Assembly: GCF_003286085.1 (NCBI RefSeq)
Contig: NW_020825325.1
Span: 1 to 64,000 of the forward strand
Direction: 5' to 3'
DNA length: 64,000 bases
Source of the DNA: Drosophila persimilis
Lineage: Eukaryota > Arthropoda > Insecta > Diptera > Drosophilidae
In this document: positions 48,110-58,883 of the stretch, one piece after another
Layout of the letters: every line of letters starts with the position of its first letter
Numbering within the stretch: the stretch's first letter is position 1
Notes under the pieces: model-generated
What the model saw: only the letters and a program-made list of their open reading frames with translations
Database searches by the model: none
Told to the model about the DNA's origin: nothing
Program-made: the position numbers and the translations under genes

Positions 48110-49632
48110 CGTTCGGTGTACGCTGGTACGAATCTGCGGTACCAAGATGCCAGGCCCAAAAAACTATGCAGCTGTTTCAGTGTAGTTGGTGCGGTGAGTT
48201 CTTTAATGGCCGCCACTTTATCTGGGTCTGTGTGTATTCCTTCCTCGCTCACCATGTGTCCTAGGTATTTCAGTTTCTTTTGAAAAAAATGACATTTTGC
48301 TGCGTTAATGCGTAGGTTTGCTGTCCGTAGCCGTTCGAATACCGTTTTTAGTTTTTGCATGTGTTCAACTTTCATCCGCCCAATTACGATTATGTCGTCT
48401 AGGTATGCGAAAGCGAATGGTTCCATGTCCGGACCGATTACCGAGTCTAGGGCTCTTTGGAACGTAGCCGGTGCTGTTGTGAGTCCGAATGGCATGACCT
48501 TCCATTGGTACAATCCTCGCCCTGGAGCTGTAAAGGCTGTGTAGTGTCGGCTCTGTTTTTCCATTGGTATTTGCCAATACCCTGACTTTAAGTCGAGCGT
48601 GCTAATGTATTCAGCCTCTTTAAGCTGATTTAGAATAAAGTCCATCCGTGGTAGTGGGTATGCATCCTTCTCTGTTTTTTCGTTTAACAGTCGGTGATCC
48701 ACGCAGACCCTCCAATCTCCGGATTTCTTTTTTATGAGAACAATCGGCGAGCTGTATGGGCTGTGTGATGGTTCTATTAGATCTTGCTTTATGAGTTCGC
48801 TGATCTCTTTGTTGATGATTTCCATTTGTGCCGGGTTTCTTGGGTAATACCTCTGTTTGACTGGTCTGTCATCTTTCAGGAATATCCGATGTTTCATAAC
48901 ATTGCTCACCCCTTCCAGCGTGTTGGATTTTTGTACCTCCGTTTTAATCCATTTTTCGATTTCTTCGTCCGTCGGTTCTGTTACTGAGTTTCTTGCGTTT
49001 TCCTCCTTTCTCTTTGGGTTTGGTTCCCCGTTGAAGTTTACCGTGGCTTCTCCACACGTTATTGATGTGCCTGCATCCTTTAAAAATTCCACTCCTAGTA
49101 TGGGGGTATCTGGTACCCCTGTCATGATTAGGAATGATTGGTTGGTCTCTTTTCCCCCTAGTTCTACCGTTAGTTGGATTCTCCGTGTTGTTCTCCGAGT
49201 GCTTCCATCCGCGAGCCGGATTAATCTGTTTTCCACTCCTTCGATACCTTCCTCTTTTAGTTTTTCGACCGTCTTTTCGTTTATCATGCATCTTGTTGCC
49301 CCTGTATCGATGATTACATCCATCAGTTGTGATCCGATCCTGGCCCGTCCTAAAAGCTGGTTCTTGTTAAATATTAGTTGTGTGTTGTCCCGCTCCGCTG
49401 GTTTTGGGCCACAGGAGGTTCGCGGGTTGGTCCTGCGCCCTGTGTGTTTTCCGGTTGTTTTCTGCAGCAGTCTATTGTGCGTACTCCTTGTTTGTTGCAG
49501 GTCCAGCAGTACAGTACGGGTTCCCTGTTGCATGTTCGGGCCTCGTGCCCATAGTTGCCACATCTTTGGCATTTCCTTTGTCGGTATTGGGTCCTTTGCC
49601 AAGCTGGCTGGTCGTTTTGTGGATAGTTCCAT
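47758..49632 (-). pseudogene. Osvaldo-like element: protease and RT, 3' end replaced by foreign repeat
   Basis: The 624-codon open frame has an aspartic protease (DVIIDTGATRCMIN) and an RT with WRVCVDHRLLNEKTEKDAYP, GYWQIPMEKQ, the AYLDDIIVIG catalytic box and YLGHMVSEEGIHTDP, ending in LASWYRRFVPAYTERVH. At about 48104 it crosses, in frame, into the minus strand of the unclassified repeat, adding about 115 Ala/Thr/Pro-rich residues. RNase H and integrase are therefore missing. The upstream part overlaps gag in another frame (49374-49632), as usual for gag-pol frameshifting; pol proper probably begins near 49450. It is closely related to the plus-strand element at 12778-17189. Confidence 0.87.
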
Positions 49633-50486
49633 TGGCGCCCTGTAATTTTGGAGAGTCCGGCATCTGTCTCAATTTTTTCGAATTCCTCTGTGATGATCAT
49701 GAATTCTGACAGCGTTTGGAATTCTCTCCTCTTCACGTATAATTTAAGCGGCAGCCGGCAGTTCTGGTATATTATTTCCAGTTTTTTCTGCTCTGTGTAG
49801 GTTCCGAACCTCATTAACTTCCTTATTTCTTGGATATAGTCTCGAACTGGTTCTGTTTCCTCTTGTTTTCGCTCTGCCACTTGTTTTGCCAGCTCCTCTT
49901 GGTATCTGGGGGATATGAAGTTATCTTTTAGTCCGACCTTTGCATCCTCCCATGATGTGATTGGCGCTGGTTTTGTGTGCCACCAGTCTAGTGCGCTTTC
50001 TTCCAGAATTATCGGCATTGCGAATACGAGGTGGTCCGGTTCTACCCCGTAGGTTTCTGCTAATTCCTCCATCCTGCTCAGGAATTCTAGCAGCCCTCCT
50101 TTTCCTGTAAAGATCAGGTCCCACTTGCGTATTTTTTCTATTATCGCTACTGCTTCTGGCGATCCTTTCTTTATTTGTTTTGGAAATAGGGATTTCTTCC
50201 TGCCTGTCCTGGTCTCCCCTTGGCTCTCTTCCATTGTTGGTTTTTGTGGTACTCCTTTTGGTGACTGTTGCCTTGGGCTCTTGGTTCTCGGGCTTTTTAC
50301 TCGTGTTTGTGTATTTGCTAGTTGTTCTAGCCTCTCTCGAATATGTATTGGGAGGTCTGTTCTCTCTGAAAATTGTAGTAGTTGTTTCTTTTGGGTTTCT
50401 AGTCCATCCAGTTTCTCCAATCCGAATTCTTCGCAATAGTTTTGTAACTCCAGTTTCGTTGCTTGGTTTATCCATTGTTTTGCCAT
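49374..50486 (-). CDS. Osvaldo-like element Gag
   Basis: 370 residues, uninterrupted. The N-terminus is SAP-like (ATKLELQNYCEEFGLEKLDG). The central capsid region (about 120-290) carries a retrotransposon Gag-like segment (ALDWWHTKPAPITSWEDAKV, then VAERKQEETEPVRDYIQEI) followed by a CCHC knuckle (CQRCGNYGHEARTC) and a second Cys-rich segment (CWTCNKQGVRTIDCC). It would form the cytoplasmic particle. It starts 33 bp from the primer-binding site. Gag is intact, but the downstream pol is truncated, so at most the element could supply Gag. Confidence 0.87.
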   Translation of the reverse strand: MAKQWINQATKLELQNYCEEFGLEKLDGLETQKKQLLQFSERTDLPIHIRERLEQLANTQTRVKSPRTKSPRQQSPKGVPQKPTMEESQGETRTGRKKSLFPKQIKKGSPEAVAIIEKIRKWDLIFTGKGGLLEFLSRMEELAETYGVEPDHLVFAMPIILEESALDWWHTKPAPITSWEDAKVGLKDNFISPRYQEELAKQVAERKQEETEPVRDYIQEIRKLMRFGTYTEQKKLEIIYQNCRLPLKLYVKRREFQTLSEFMIITEEFEKIETDAGLSKITGRQWNYPQNDQPAWQRTQYRQRKCQRCGNYGHEARTCNREPVLYCWTCNKQGVRTIDCCRKQPENTQGAGPTREPPVAQNQRSGTTHN

Positions 50487-50519
50487 CTTGACTTTGAGAT
50501 TATGCTTCTTATGCTACCA

Positions 50520-50537
50520 CAACCTGCTCGGGCGCCA
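50520..50537 (-). other. Primer-binding site of the minus-strand Osvaldo-like element
   Basis: Minus strand reads TGGCGCCCGAGCAGGTTG directly inside the 5' LTR. It resembles but differs from the tRNA-Lys type site at 13832-13849, so the two Osvaldo-like elements may prime from different tRNAs. Confidence 0.7.
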
Positions 50538-50538
50538 C

Positions 50539-51814
50539 TGTGACGGCGCTTCGGCCGGGGTATGCTCGTCGCGCCGGGTTCCACAGAAATTTGTTTGATC
50601 TCTGGGTGTGGTAGCTGAAAGAGAGTCTCGTGGTTCAAGAATAAGGCAGGCTTGGATCGGTAATAAAAGAGATAGAGTTAGTTTTATTGTGCTTAATGGT
50701 ACAAAGTTTGGTCGTTGCGCGGGTGTTTTCGCTGCTGGCTCGTCCTTCGGGTCGTCCTTCGGGGTCGTCCTTCGGTTGGGCCGCACGTGGCGGATGGTTG
50801 CGTGCGGGACCGGGTAGTCGTCTGGGCGGATCGACGGAGGTCGCCTGTGCTCCGCGGGGAAGAGTGTTGCGGAGGGTTAATGCGCTCCGAGAAGAATTAA
50901 ATGTTGCGGAGGGTTAATGCGCTCCGAGGGGGGATAATGTTGCGGAGGGTGAATGCGCTCCGAGGAGAATTAAATGTTGCGGAGGGTTAATGCGCTCCGA
51001 GGAGAAGTAAATGTTGCGGAGGGTTAATGCGCTCCGAGGAGAATTAATTTTGCGGAGGATGAATGCGCTCCGAGGAGAATTAATGTTGCGGAGGGTGAAT
51101 GCGCTCCGAGGAGAATTAAATGTTGCGAAGGGTTAATGCGCTCCGAGGAGAAGTAATGTTGCGGAGGGTGAATGCGCTCCGAGGAGAGTTAATGTTGCGG
51201 AGGGTTAATGTGCTCCGAGGAGAATTAATGTTGCGGAGGGTTAATGCGCTCCGAGGAGAATTAATGTTGCGGAGGGTTAATGCGCTCCGAGGAGAAGAAA
51301 GGTGGCGGAGGTTTAATGCGCTCCGAGGAGGATGGGAGGATCGCTGGGGCTGCTGGTGGCTGCTACTGATGCTTACCTCTCCACTGGCCGGAGCCGAACT
51401 GATGCTGATCGCTCTGGCGGAGCTCCTTTTATTCCCAAAACGCGGCTGATCTTACGGTCTGTCCCTAGCGCGTTGTGCTGCGGGGCCCTAACGCGTTTGT
51501 ACGGACCGGCTGATAGTGTGCCCGTTGGCGCGTGGGTTATGGTCACACTTGGTCCGGTCAGCTGGGGGTGTGCCCGTGGCTGGCTGTGCTACGGGCCCAT
51601 TAGTGGGGATCAGCTGCGTTTTGTTTGTTTGTATTGTTTGTTTATTTATATTTCTTTTATTCTGTGGCAGGTCTTCATGTATTTGTCGCTTATGTTCTAC
51701 TTATCCTACTAATACTTATTTTCTAATCTTCATGGCTTGTCTTGGTGTTTCTATTGAGGTTGGTTTGGTGTTTGTGGCGCCGGCGCTTGGTCATCCTGGC
51801 GCTGGGCGTCACAA
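50539..51814 (-). repeat. 5' LTR of the minus-strand Osvaldo-like element
   Basis: About 1276 bp, bounded by TGTGACG at 50539 and CGTCACA at 51814, a matching 7-bp inverted terminal pair. It carries the tandem array described separately. The partner 3' LTR is not found, consistent with replacement of the 3' half of the element. Confidence 0.8.
50855..51335. repeat. Tandem array of about twelve ~38-bp units inside an LTR
   Basis: Each unit resembles TTGCGGAGGGTTAATGCGCTCCGAGGAGAATTAA, with small changes (GTGAATG for GTTAATG, AAGTAA for AATTAA). Unit length is 36-39 bp, and about twelve units are in line. It lies in an LTR and so should be copied with it. It is not coding; the repetitive ORF at 51120-51449 is produced by the repeat. 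Confidence 0.9.
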
Positions 51815-52126
51815 ACTGGCGCGTCCACTCAAATTAAATGATCAATTTGAGCCGCACTTTGGCACTTGCACTAGGCTTTGACTTTGGGCTTGACCTTAGT
51901 TTATAGAACTGGGTCAGCTCTACAAGACTTCTCTTTCCACTGCCGGTCACTCTGACGGTCACGAGGAGAAAAAGAAAGAGTCTGGGACGACCAAGTACAG
52001 CAACCCACGTTTTTTCCACACTTTCTATGGTCTTCTTCTGTTATACAGAATCCAGACACAGCAATATTTAATAAAATATAGTGCACGGCAGAAAAATTGC
52101 ATATCAAAGCGTTGCCGCTTGGTCGC
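51815..52126. other. Unassigned 310 bp between LTRs
   Basis: No gene or repeat that I can identify. It begins AACTGGCGCGTCC directly after the LTR, which looks like a PBS start but lacks an 18-base match. It includes an A/T-rich stretch with AATATTTAATAAAATATAG near 52060. Confidence 0.35.
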
Positions 52127-52268
52127 AAAACAGCTGTTGATAAGCTTTATCAAAGCTCAAAAGATCTTCAACTCAAATTTTTTTACGGTCTAGTTTTAGG
52201 CTGTAATTTTGGGAGTTAGCCGTGGATAATTAAAATACAAGAAGGCACGACAAGCGTCGAATATTACA
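52127..52268 (-). repeat. Truncated 3' LTR of element C
   Basis: 142 bp (AAAACAGCTGTTGATAAGC to GTCGAATATTACA) matching 61160-61307, the outer end of the element C 5' LTR. Only the first part of the LTR (in element orientation, starting TGTAATATTCGACGC) remains. Confidence 0.8.
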
Positions 52269-53939
52269 CCCCCCCGCTGAAATCACACTTTGGGGTCTTG
52301 CTAACCAAAGCGTGATCCACACTTGGAGTGCTGGATACGATTTATTGTTTAATATCTTTTGCGTGATATTTACCAATAAAGCGACCCTGGAAATCTTCCA
52401 GCTCGTATTAGCTGTTCCCGAGTCTTTTCTTAATGCGGGCTTTCCGAAACGTAGGTGCCAGTTTCGCATTAAAGTGCATTGATAAGTGGAACCGCCAGTA
52501 ATCATATTTTGGCCAAAAGCAACACGATATGGGCTACTTTTGACAGCTGCATGCACGCTGGACCGTAACGCACACGTAATGAAGCTAATCTGCTCATCCC
52601 AATTCTATTGATCGGGCTTAATGTCCGCTTTGATAGCAGCGAGTACCGAGCGATTTACCCGCTCTGAGGCATTGGCTTGGGGAGCGTAGGCGGCGGTGTA
52701 CGAATGTCGAATTTGGTATTTCGCTAACAGATCATTGAACTTGTGTGACTTGAATTGAACGCCGTTATCTGACACTATCACTTCCGGGACTCCAAAGCAA
52801 TGAAACAGGTCTTCCTCCATGAACCGATTCACGGCATCCGCAGTAAATTTCTTCACCACTTTTAGGAAAGGAAATTTAGAAAAATGATCGAGTACTACAA
52901 AAATGCCTATATTCCCCGATCGACTTCGGGGGTACGGACCTAGAAAATCGACGTAAAGTTTTTGAAATAGACGAAAGGTCTCCCCTGCTTTGCCCATTGG
53001 CGGACGTAGAGGATGATTGGGGTGCTTACAACATTTGCACACTTCGCAGTTGTTTATAAACGCTTTTACATCGCCCACTAAATTTGGTCAATAATAGAAG
53101 CGACGAACTCGTTCTAGCATCTTATTGATCCCACTGTGAGAAGCTTAGGGATGTTCGTGGCCTTGTTTAAGCACTCCTGTCACCAGATCTCTGGGAACCC
53201 ACAGTTTCCAGCACATGTCGTCACTAATTTGTTCCCCAGTGGCGTGTTCAGCTCGACGATAAAGAAGGTTATCCATTACTTTTACATCAGGTAGACGATC
53301 TGGATTAGCTTGAATTTTCGCAATGAGTTCCTGATAATCGGTTGATTTAAACGCTTTAGATTGAAGGTCTACTAGACTATCAATGCCAATATACGATAAG
53401 TCTTCGGTATGCACTCGTGATAAGGCATCCGGAACGATGTTCTGACTACCCTTTCTATGGCAAATCTTAAAGGTGAAGCCCTGCAGTTTCAGTGCCCATC
53501 GAGCTAGTCTCGAGTTTAGGTCTGTCTGTGACATCAGCCATTTTAATGAGGCATGATCGGTAATGATGGAAAACTGATGTCCTTCTACATATGCTCTAAA
53601 TTTCTTGACGCACATTACCGCTGCCAAACACTCTTTTTCGGTCACGGAATAATTACGTTGGCATTGGTTCAATTTGCGCGACATAAATGCGATGGGTACC
53701 TCGTTGCCATCTTCATCTGATTGCATCAGGACACCACCCACTCCTGTGTGACTCGCATCACAATGGATTGCAAAGGGAATGGTAAAATCGGGACTGTGCA
53801 ACACAGGAGCGTTACACATCTGTGAATTTAAGGAATCGAACGCGTTCTGTGCTTCATCGGTCCATTCAAATTTTCGCTTGCTCTTAAGTGTATCTGTGAT
53901 GGTCGCTGCGATACCCGCATAATTATACCCGATACTCAA
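52230..53939 (-). pseudogene. Element C (Ty3/gypsy): RNase H and integrase, interrupted
   Basis: Segment 53939-53145 encodes the end of RT and RNase H (IHCDASHTGVGGVLMQ, RNYSVTEKECLAAVMC, DHASLKWLMSQTDL, VPDALSRVHTEDL). Segment 53078-52605 encodes integrase with zinc-binding Cys (CEVCKCC), catalytic D in LYVDFLGPYPRS, D in VSDNGVQFKSH and E in NASERVNRSV. A stop in 52602-52605 (after KPDQ) separates the C-terminal tail (52556-52230), and the frame changes between 53079 and 53144. Its RT N-terminal part is upstream at 55898-57417, split off by inserted repeats. Confidence 0.85.
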
Positions 53940-55893
53940 AATGAGTATTGGGGTATATTAGATTTGTGGTAAAAGTGGATGTGTGTAACGTCCAGAAGGT
54001 ATCGTTTCCGACCCCATAAAGTATATATATTCTTGATCAGCATCAATAGCCGAGTCGATTGAGCCCTGTCTGTCTGTCCGTCCGTCCGTCTGTCCGTCTG
54101 TCCGTCCCCTTCAGCGCCTAATGCTCAAAGACTATAAGAGCTAGAGCAACGATGTTTTCGATCCAGACTTCTGTGATATGTCACTGCTACAAAAATATTT
54201 CAAAACTTTGCCCCGCCCACTTCCGCCCCCACAAAGGGTGAAAATCTGTGGCATCCACAATTTTAAAGATACGAGAAAACCAAAACGCAGAATCGTAGAG
54301 AATGACGATCGAGAATTGGATCGTATTGTTATTATAGCCAGCATCAAGAAAACAAGTTCATTTTTTCTCGCCCTGTCTCTCTCTAACACACACGTAGCAT
54401 AGGCGGCTTTGCTTAGAGTAAAACATTAGCGCCTAGATCTCAGAGACTATAAAAGCTAGAGCAACCAAATTTGGTATCCACACTCCTAATATATCGGACC
54501 GAGACGAGTTTGTTTCAAAATTTCGCCACACCCCCTTCCGTCCCCGCAAAGGATGCAAATCTGGGGATATTCACAAATCTCAGAGACTATTAAGGCTAGA
54601 GTAACCAAATATAGTATCCGCACTCCTGTTAGATCTCACTATAAAACGTATATCTCAAAATTTCGCCCCACCCCCTTCCGCCCCCACAAAGGACGAAAAT
54701 CTGTTGCATCCACAATATTGCAGATTTGAGAAAACTAACGAGGGGGAACGTTGTGAGTTGCTGCGGACACCGCAACTCTACGGTTATACCCGATACTAAG
54801 TCAGTATGGCTCTCCTCCGGCAGACGCCGCTAATATTTAACGACACGACAAAGAGTGCGTGCGAGAGAGACAGAAAATCAGTCTGAGCGTGACGTCGGGC
54901 GCTGCGTAGCCACTGCAAATTGATTTGTTCCTTTTGGCTAAAAAATGGTCTGATCTGATCCAGATTCAGCAATCTAATAGATATGGTCATTATCTATGAT
55001 TCTGCGTTTTTATACCCGATACTCAAAATGAGTATTGGGGTATATTAGATTTGTGGTAAAAGTGGATGTGTGTAACGTCCAGAAGGAATCGTTTCCGACC
55101 CTATAAAGTATATATATTCTTGATCAGCATCAATAGCCGAGTCGATTGAGCCCTGTCTGTCTGTCCGTCCGTCCGTCTGTCCGTCTGTCCGTCCCCTTCA
55201 GCGCCTAATGCTCAAAGACTATAAGAGCTAGAGCAACGATGTTTTGGATCCAGACTTCTGTGATATGTCACTGCTCCAAAAATATTTCAAAACTTTGCCC
55301 CGCCCACTTCCGCCCCCACGAAGGGCGAAAATCTGTGGCATCCACAATTTCGACGATACGAGAAAACTAAAAACGCAGAATCGTAGAAGATGACTATATC
55401 TTCTAGAGTGCAAAATCTGAACCAGATCGTATAATTATTACAGCCAGAATCACGAAAACAATTTCACTCTTTCTCGCTCTGTCTCACTCTAACACACAGG
55501 TTTCATGGTCGGTTTTGCCAATTGCAAAATATGAGTTCAAGGATCTCAGAACCTATAAAAGCCAGAGCAACTAAATTTGGTATCCACACTCCTGTGATAT
55601 CGGACCTTGACCGTTTCATGTCCACGCAGAATCATAGATAATGACCATATCTATTAGATTGCTGAATCTGGATCAGATCAGATCATTTTTATAGCCAAAA
55701 GGAACAAATCAATTTGCAGTGGCTACGCAGCGCCCGACGTCACGCTCAGACTGATTTTCTGTCTCTCTCGCACGCACTCTTTGTCGTGTCGTTAAATATT
55801 AGCGGCGTCTGCCGGAAGAGAGCCATACTGACTTAGTATCGGGTATAACCGTAGAGTTGCGGTGTCCGCAGCAACTCACAACGTTCCCCCTCG
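53923..55893 (+). mobile_element. Block of Helentron/DINE-like repeats inserted in element C pol
   Basis: About 1.97 kb separates two halves of one RT reading frame (the codons WYHKFI on one side, NYAGIAATI on the other). It consists of a first copy (53923-about 55008), whose 3' part (54738-55008) is inverted, then a second full copy (55009-55893) ending with the hairpin and CCCCCTCG. Flanks fit a simple insertion that kept GCATAATT on one side and AATGAATTT on the other, with a few bases lost. No coding. Confidence 0.72.
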
Positions 55894-55897
55894 TTTT

Positions 55898-57417
55898 TAA
55901 TGAATTTGTGGTACCAAGCAGTGAGACCCAAGAACCTGCGGACTTGTTTCACGGATCGTGGGACCGGAAACTCTTGAATCGCTTGGACCTTCTCCACATC
56001 TGTCTGGATAGTTCCGTTGCCTATAACATGGCCTAGGTATTTGACCTCCTTTAGGCAAAATTTGGACTTCTCCACGTTAATGGTCAGACCGGCTTCGCGT
56101 AATCGGGCGGACAGGACAGTGAGAACTTGAATATGCTGCTCAAATGATTCAGATATTACCAACAAGTCGTCTAGATAAATAAATATCTCATTTCGTAGAG
56201 ATGTCGGTATCACTTTATCCATCCACTTGGATATTGTTTTTGGGTGCATTACACAACCCAAAGGGCATGACCGTATACTGATACAACGGGCGCCCTGGGA
56301 TTGTAAACGCCGTTTTTTCACGAGCGCTTACTTCCAGCGGAATTTGCCAATAGGCATCCTTCAAATCGATGCTTGAGATGAACTCAGCTCGAGGAAGCCG
56401 ACTGAGAATGCCATCGATCAATGGCATGGGATAAGCGTTCTTAACAGTGACTTCGTTAAGTTTCCGACTGTCGATGTATAATCGCACCTTTCCAGGTTTA
56501 CGAGCGAGGACCACGGGTGACGACCATGCGCTATCTGATTCTTCGATCACTCCAAGAGCTAACATCCGGTCTACCTCAACGTACATCAGCCTTTCTACGG
56601 CTGGAGACACGGCATAATGTCGTTGTTTTATTGCCTTAGCGTTGCCCACTTCAATTTCGTGCGACAACCAGCCCGTTTTTCCCAGACGTTGCTTCGCAAA
56701 GGAGGGAAATAAGTTGACCGTCTCTGCTAACTGAGCTTGCTGCTGCTTCGACAAACACACATGTAACGTACTATCGAATGTTAAGCCTGACAACTCTGGA
56801 CTGGATGATTTATGGGCTAGAAAAGCAGGTAACAAATTAAAGCGAGACCAAAAGTCTATGCCTAGATATAAGTCTTGCGCCAAGGATGGGACTACAAACA
56901 GTTTCAATACTTCCTTCTGGCCTTGAAAACCCACTTCGGTGGTGACCTTGCCAATTATTGGCTGGCTCTGCCCATCCGCCGTCCGTACTGCTGCTCTCAC
57001 AGGCTTGATCGGGTTCGGATTCTGAACCAGGTCGGCCGCAAACTTCCCACCTATGCAACTTATGGATGCGCCGGTATCCATCAGTCCACTGAGCGTCCTT
57101 CCCAGTACGGTGACTTCCGCATAAGGTCGCCAGTTCTTGGACGTATTAACGACTGACGCCAATACATTAGAGCGCTCGTTTTTGACAGTTTGCCGATATT
57201 GGAGCAATCGCTTTCGAGATCGAGTCGGTAGTTGAATTCTTTCCCTACTTGGGGTTAAAATACAAGTGTGTGACGGAATGTCTGGGAGTTTTTGTAAGTC
57301 CGGGAGTAATGGAACTGTCGAAACGTCCATTAAATGGTGTTCGTTGCTTTCGAACTGTTTGGTTTGCGTGCACCTGTCGATTGTGCACGGCTTGACGTGT
57401 TTTTTGAATCGTTGCAC
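55898..57417 (-). pseudogene. Element C: protease and RT N-terminal half
   Basis: Segment 57417-56215 has an aspartic protease (LSGLMDTGASISCIGG) and the RT fingers and palm start (VRLYIDSRKLNEVTVKNAYP, DAYWQIPLEVSAREKTAFTI). A frameshift near 56240-56260 moves the frame to 56321-55898, which holds the catalytic box FIYLDDLLVISESF and CLKEVKYLGHVIGNGT, ending where the Helentron-like block begins. The last residues of the longer ORF (EGERCELLRTPQLYGYTRY) are translation of that inserted repeat, not RT. Confidence 0.85.
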
Positions 57418-58145
57418 CTAGAGCACGACGGTTTATACGTATCCCGTTTGCCACAGCCGTAACAAAAGACGGTGCGATCACCTACGCAGTCTTGATACCG
57501 ATGCCCCTGACAACCACAGTTCCAACAGGAAAGGATTACCGCAGCAATATCTAGCTGTTGGGTTTCATCGACCTCATCGCCTTCCTGGTCTGTCTGCACC
57601 ACAATTTCATGCACCTGTCGTCGTATAGGAATACGCTTCGGCTCAGCGCTGCCCATAGGCTTAGCCACTGCTTGCAAAAAACGTTCGCGAGTACGCACTA
57701 GGTTGCGCAATTGTGCTACTGACAGAATGGGAATGTATAAAATTTCATGTTGGATATCGGCCAAGAGATTCGACTTTAGCACTTCCAACAGCGACATTTC
57801 GGACATGGGGTTGACTAGTTTATCGGACAAGGTTACAATGGCTTCGTAAAATGTATCAAATAGTTCGCGCGGCTTCTGCTTTCGTTGCACTATTGCCGTA
57901 CGAATTTCTAGGTCGGTACGCCCATCCCTAAATCGAGTTTTTAGGGCTGTACTTAGCTGCGGCCAGGTCACGGAGGGTACGCTTTTATGGTAACGCCAAA
58001 ACCACTCGCTAGCACTGGCTTCAAATAAATAAATGGCGTTTCTGGCCACTAGGTCGAGATTACCCTCTAAGGTCTGTTTGGTTAACGCTTCTATCCGATA
58101 TATGAAATCTTCCACCGACATGGACGAATTTCCAGAAAGCCGCAC
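57330..58145 (-). pseudogene. Element C: gag capsid and nucleocapsid region
   Basis: 271 codons. Retrotransposon Gag capsid helices (LVARNAIYLFEASASEWFWR, TALKTRFRDGRTDLEIRT), then Cys/His knuckles (CWNCGCQGHRYQDC and a shorter CYGCGKRD) near residue 210-235. It is in the same frame as the RING ORF upstream (58883-58341) but separated from it by a stop and frameshift zone (58146-58340). It overlaps protease-RT by 88 bp in another frame, typical of gag-pol overlap. Confidence 0.78.
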
Positions 58146-58246
58146 CTTCCATCCTGCGATTATTTGTCCAATCCTATCGGGTCGTAGTCCCGCTATCTGT
58201 TGGGATCCCCATGGGGTTACCGAAACAGCAGAATCATTAGCCTGAT

Positions 58247-58883
58247 TTATCGGGAACCTACGGACTCTCGAGTTGGTATTTGGAACAACTGTTCGAAGGT
58301 TTGGTTTTCTCCACTAGGCTGTGAAGATCCAGCAGCTTGGTCATTCGGCGGCTGTACCGTTGGACTTGCCAAACGTTGGAGTCCTATTTCCATAGTCTGA
58401 GTCATTTGAGTCATGGCTTGAGATAACAACCCGATTTGACCCGTCCGTCAACGCCTGTGCCATTTGAGCCAAGCCTGGGCTTGCTTCATTCGCTGGCTCG
58501 CTACTCGGAACTGGCATGATTGGTACACCAACTTCAGTTGGACCAACAGAAGGTAAATTTTCAGTATTCGCAGCTGGAGCTGCTGTCACACGCTGTGATC
58601 GGGTTCTCATTAGAAGCTGAGAAGACTCTACATTCGAGGCGGACGCCTGCGCTACGGCTAATTCCTCCGCTAAGCTAGGAGCGGATGATTGTAGGGGCTT
58701 GTTGCACGCCGGGCACACGGTCTTTCCACCTCTTCTCGTATTAAAACAAACTAAATGAAATACGTGGTTACAACTTGTTCTTAAAGGCTGTGTCCGATAT
58801 TCTACCTGTCTTACGCAAATACAGCAGATAATATCGGAATGGTCGTTTGGCTCAATCTCGTCAAAACTCCAATTTAATGACAT
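58247..58883 (-). pseudogene. Element C: RING-H2 finger protein at the start of gag
   Basis: The ATG at 58883 opens 180 codons with a textbook C3H2C3 RING-H2 finger: C20-X2-C23, C38-X1-H40-X2-H43-X2-C46, C57-X2-C60. A Ser/Ala/Pro-rich linker follows (residues 65-140), then a frame change near 58425 into the 58429-58247 frame (MTQMTQTMEIGLQRLASP, QPPNDQAAGSSQPSGENQ). The RING part and the later Gag capsid would originally have been one protein. RING-H2 domains usually bind E2 ubiquitin enzymes, so this retroelement could once have encoded a ubiquitin ligase fused to Gag; the biochemical role is inference. An identical copy, with the same break, is at 62923-63559. Confidence 0.75.

Noticed and set aside
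50855..51335. CRISPR-like array
   Set aside because: Units are head-to-tail with no unique spacers, in an insect LTR; simple tandem repeats.
51120..51449. 109-codon ORF with the repeating MLRRVNALRGE
   Set aside because: Created by the 38-bp tandem array in the LTR; not a protein gene.
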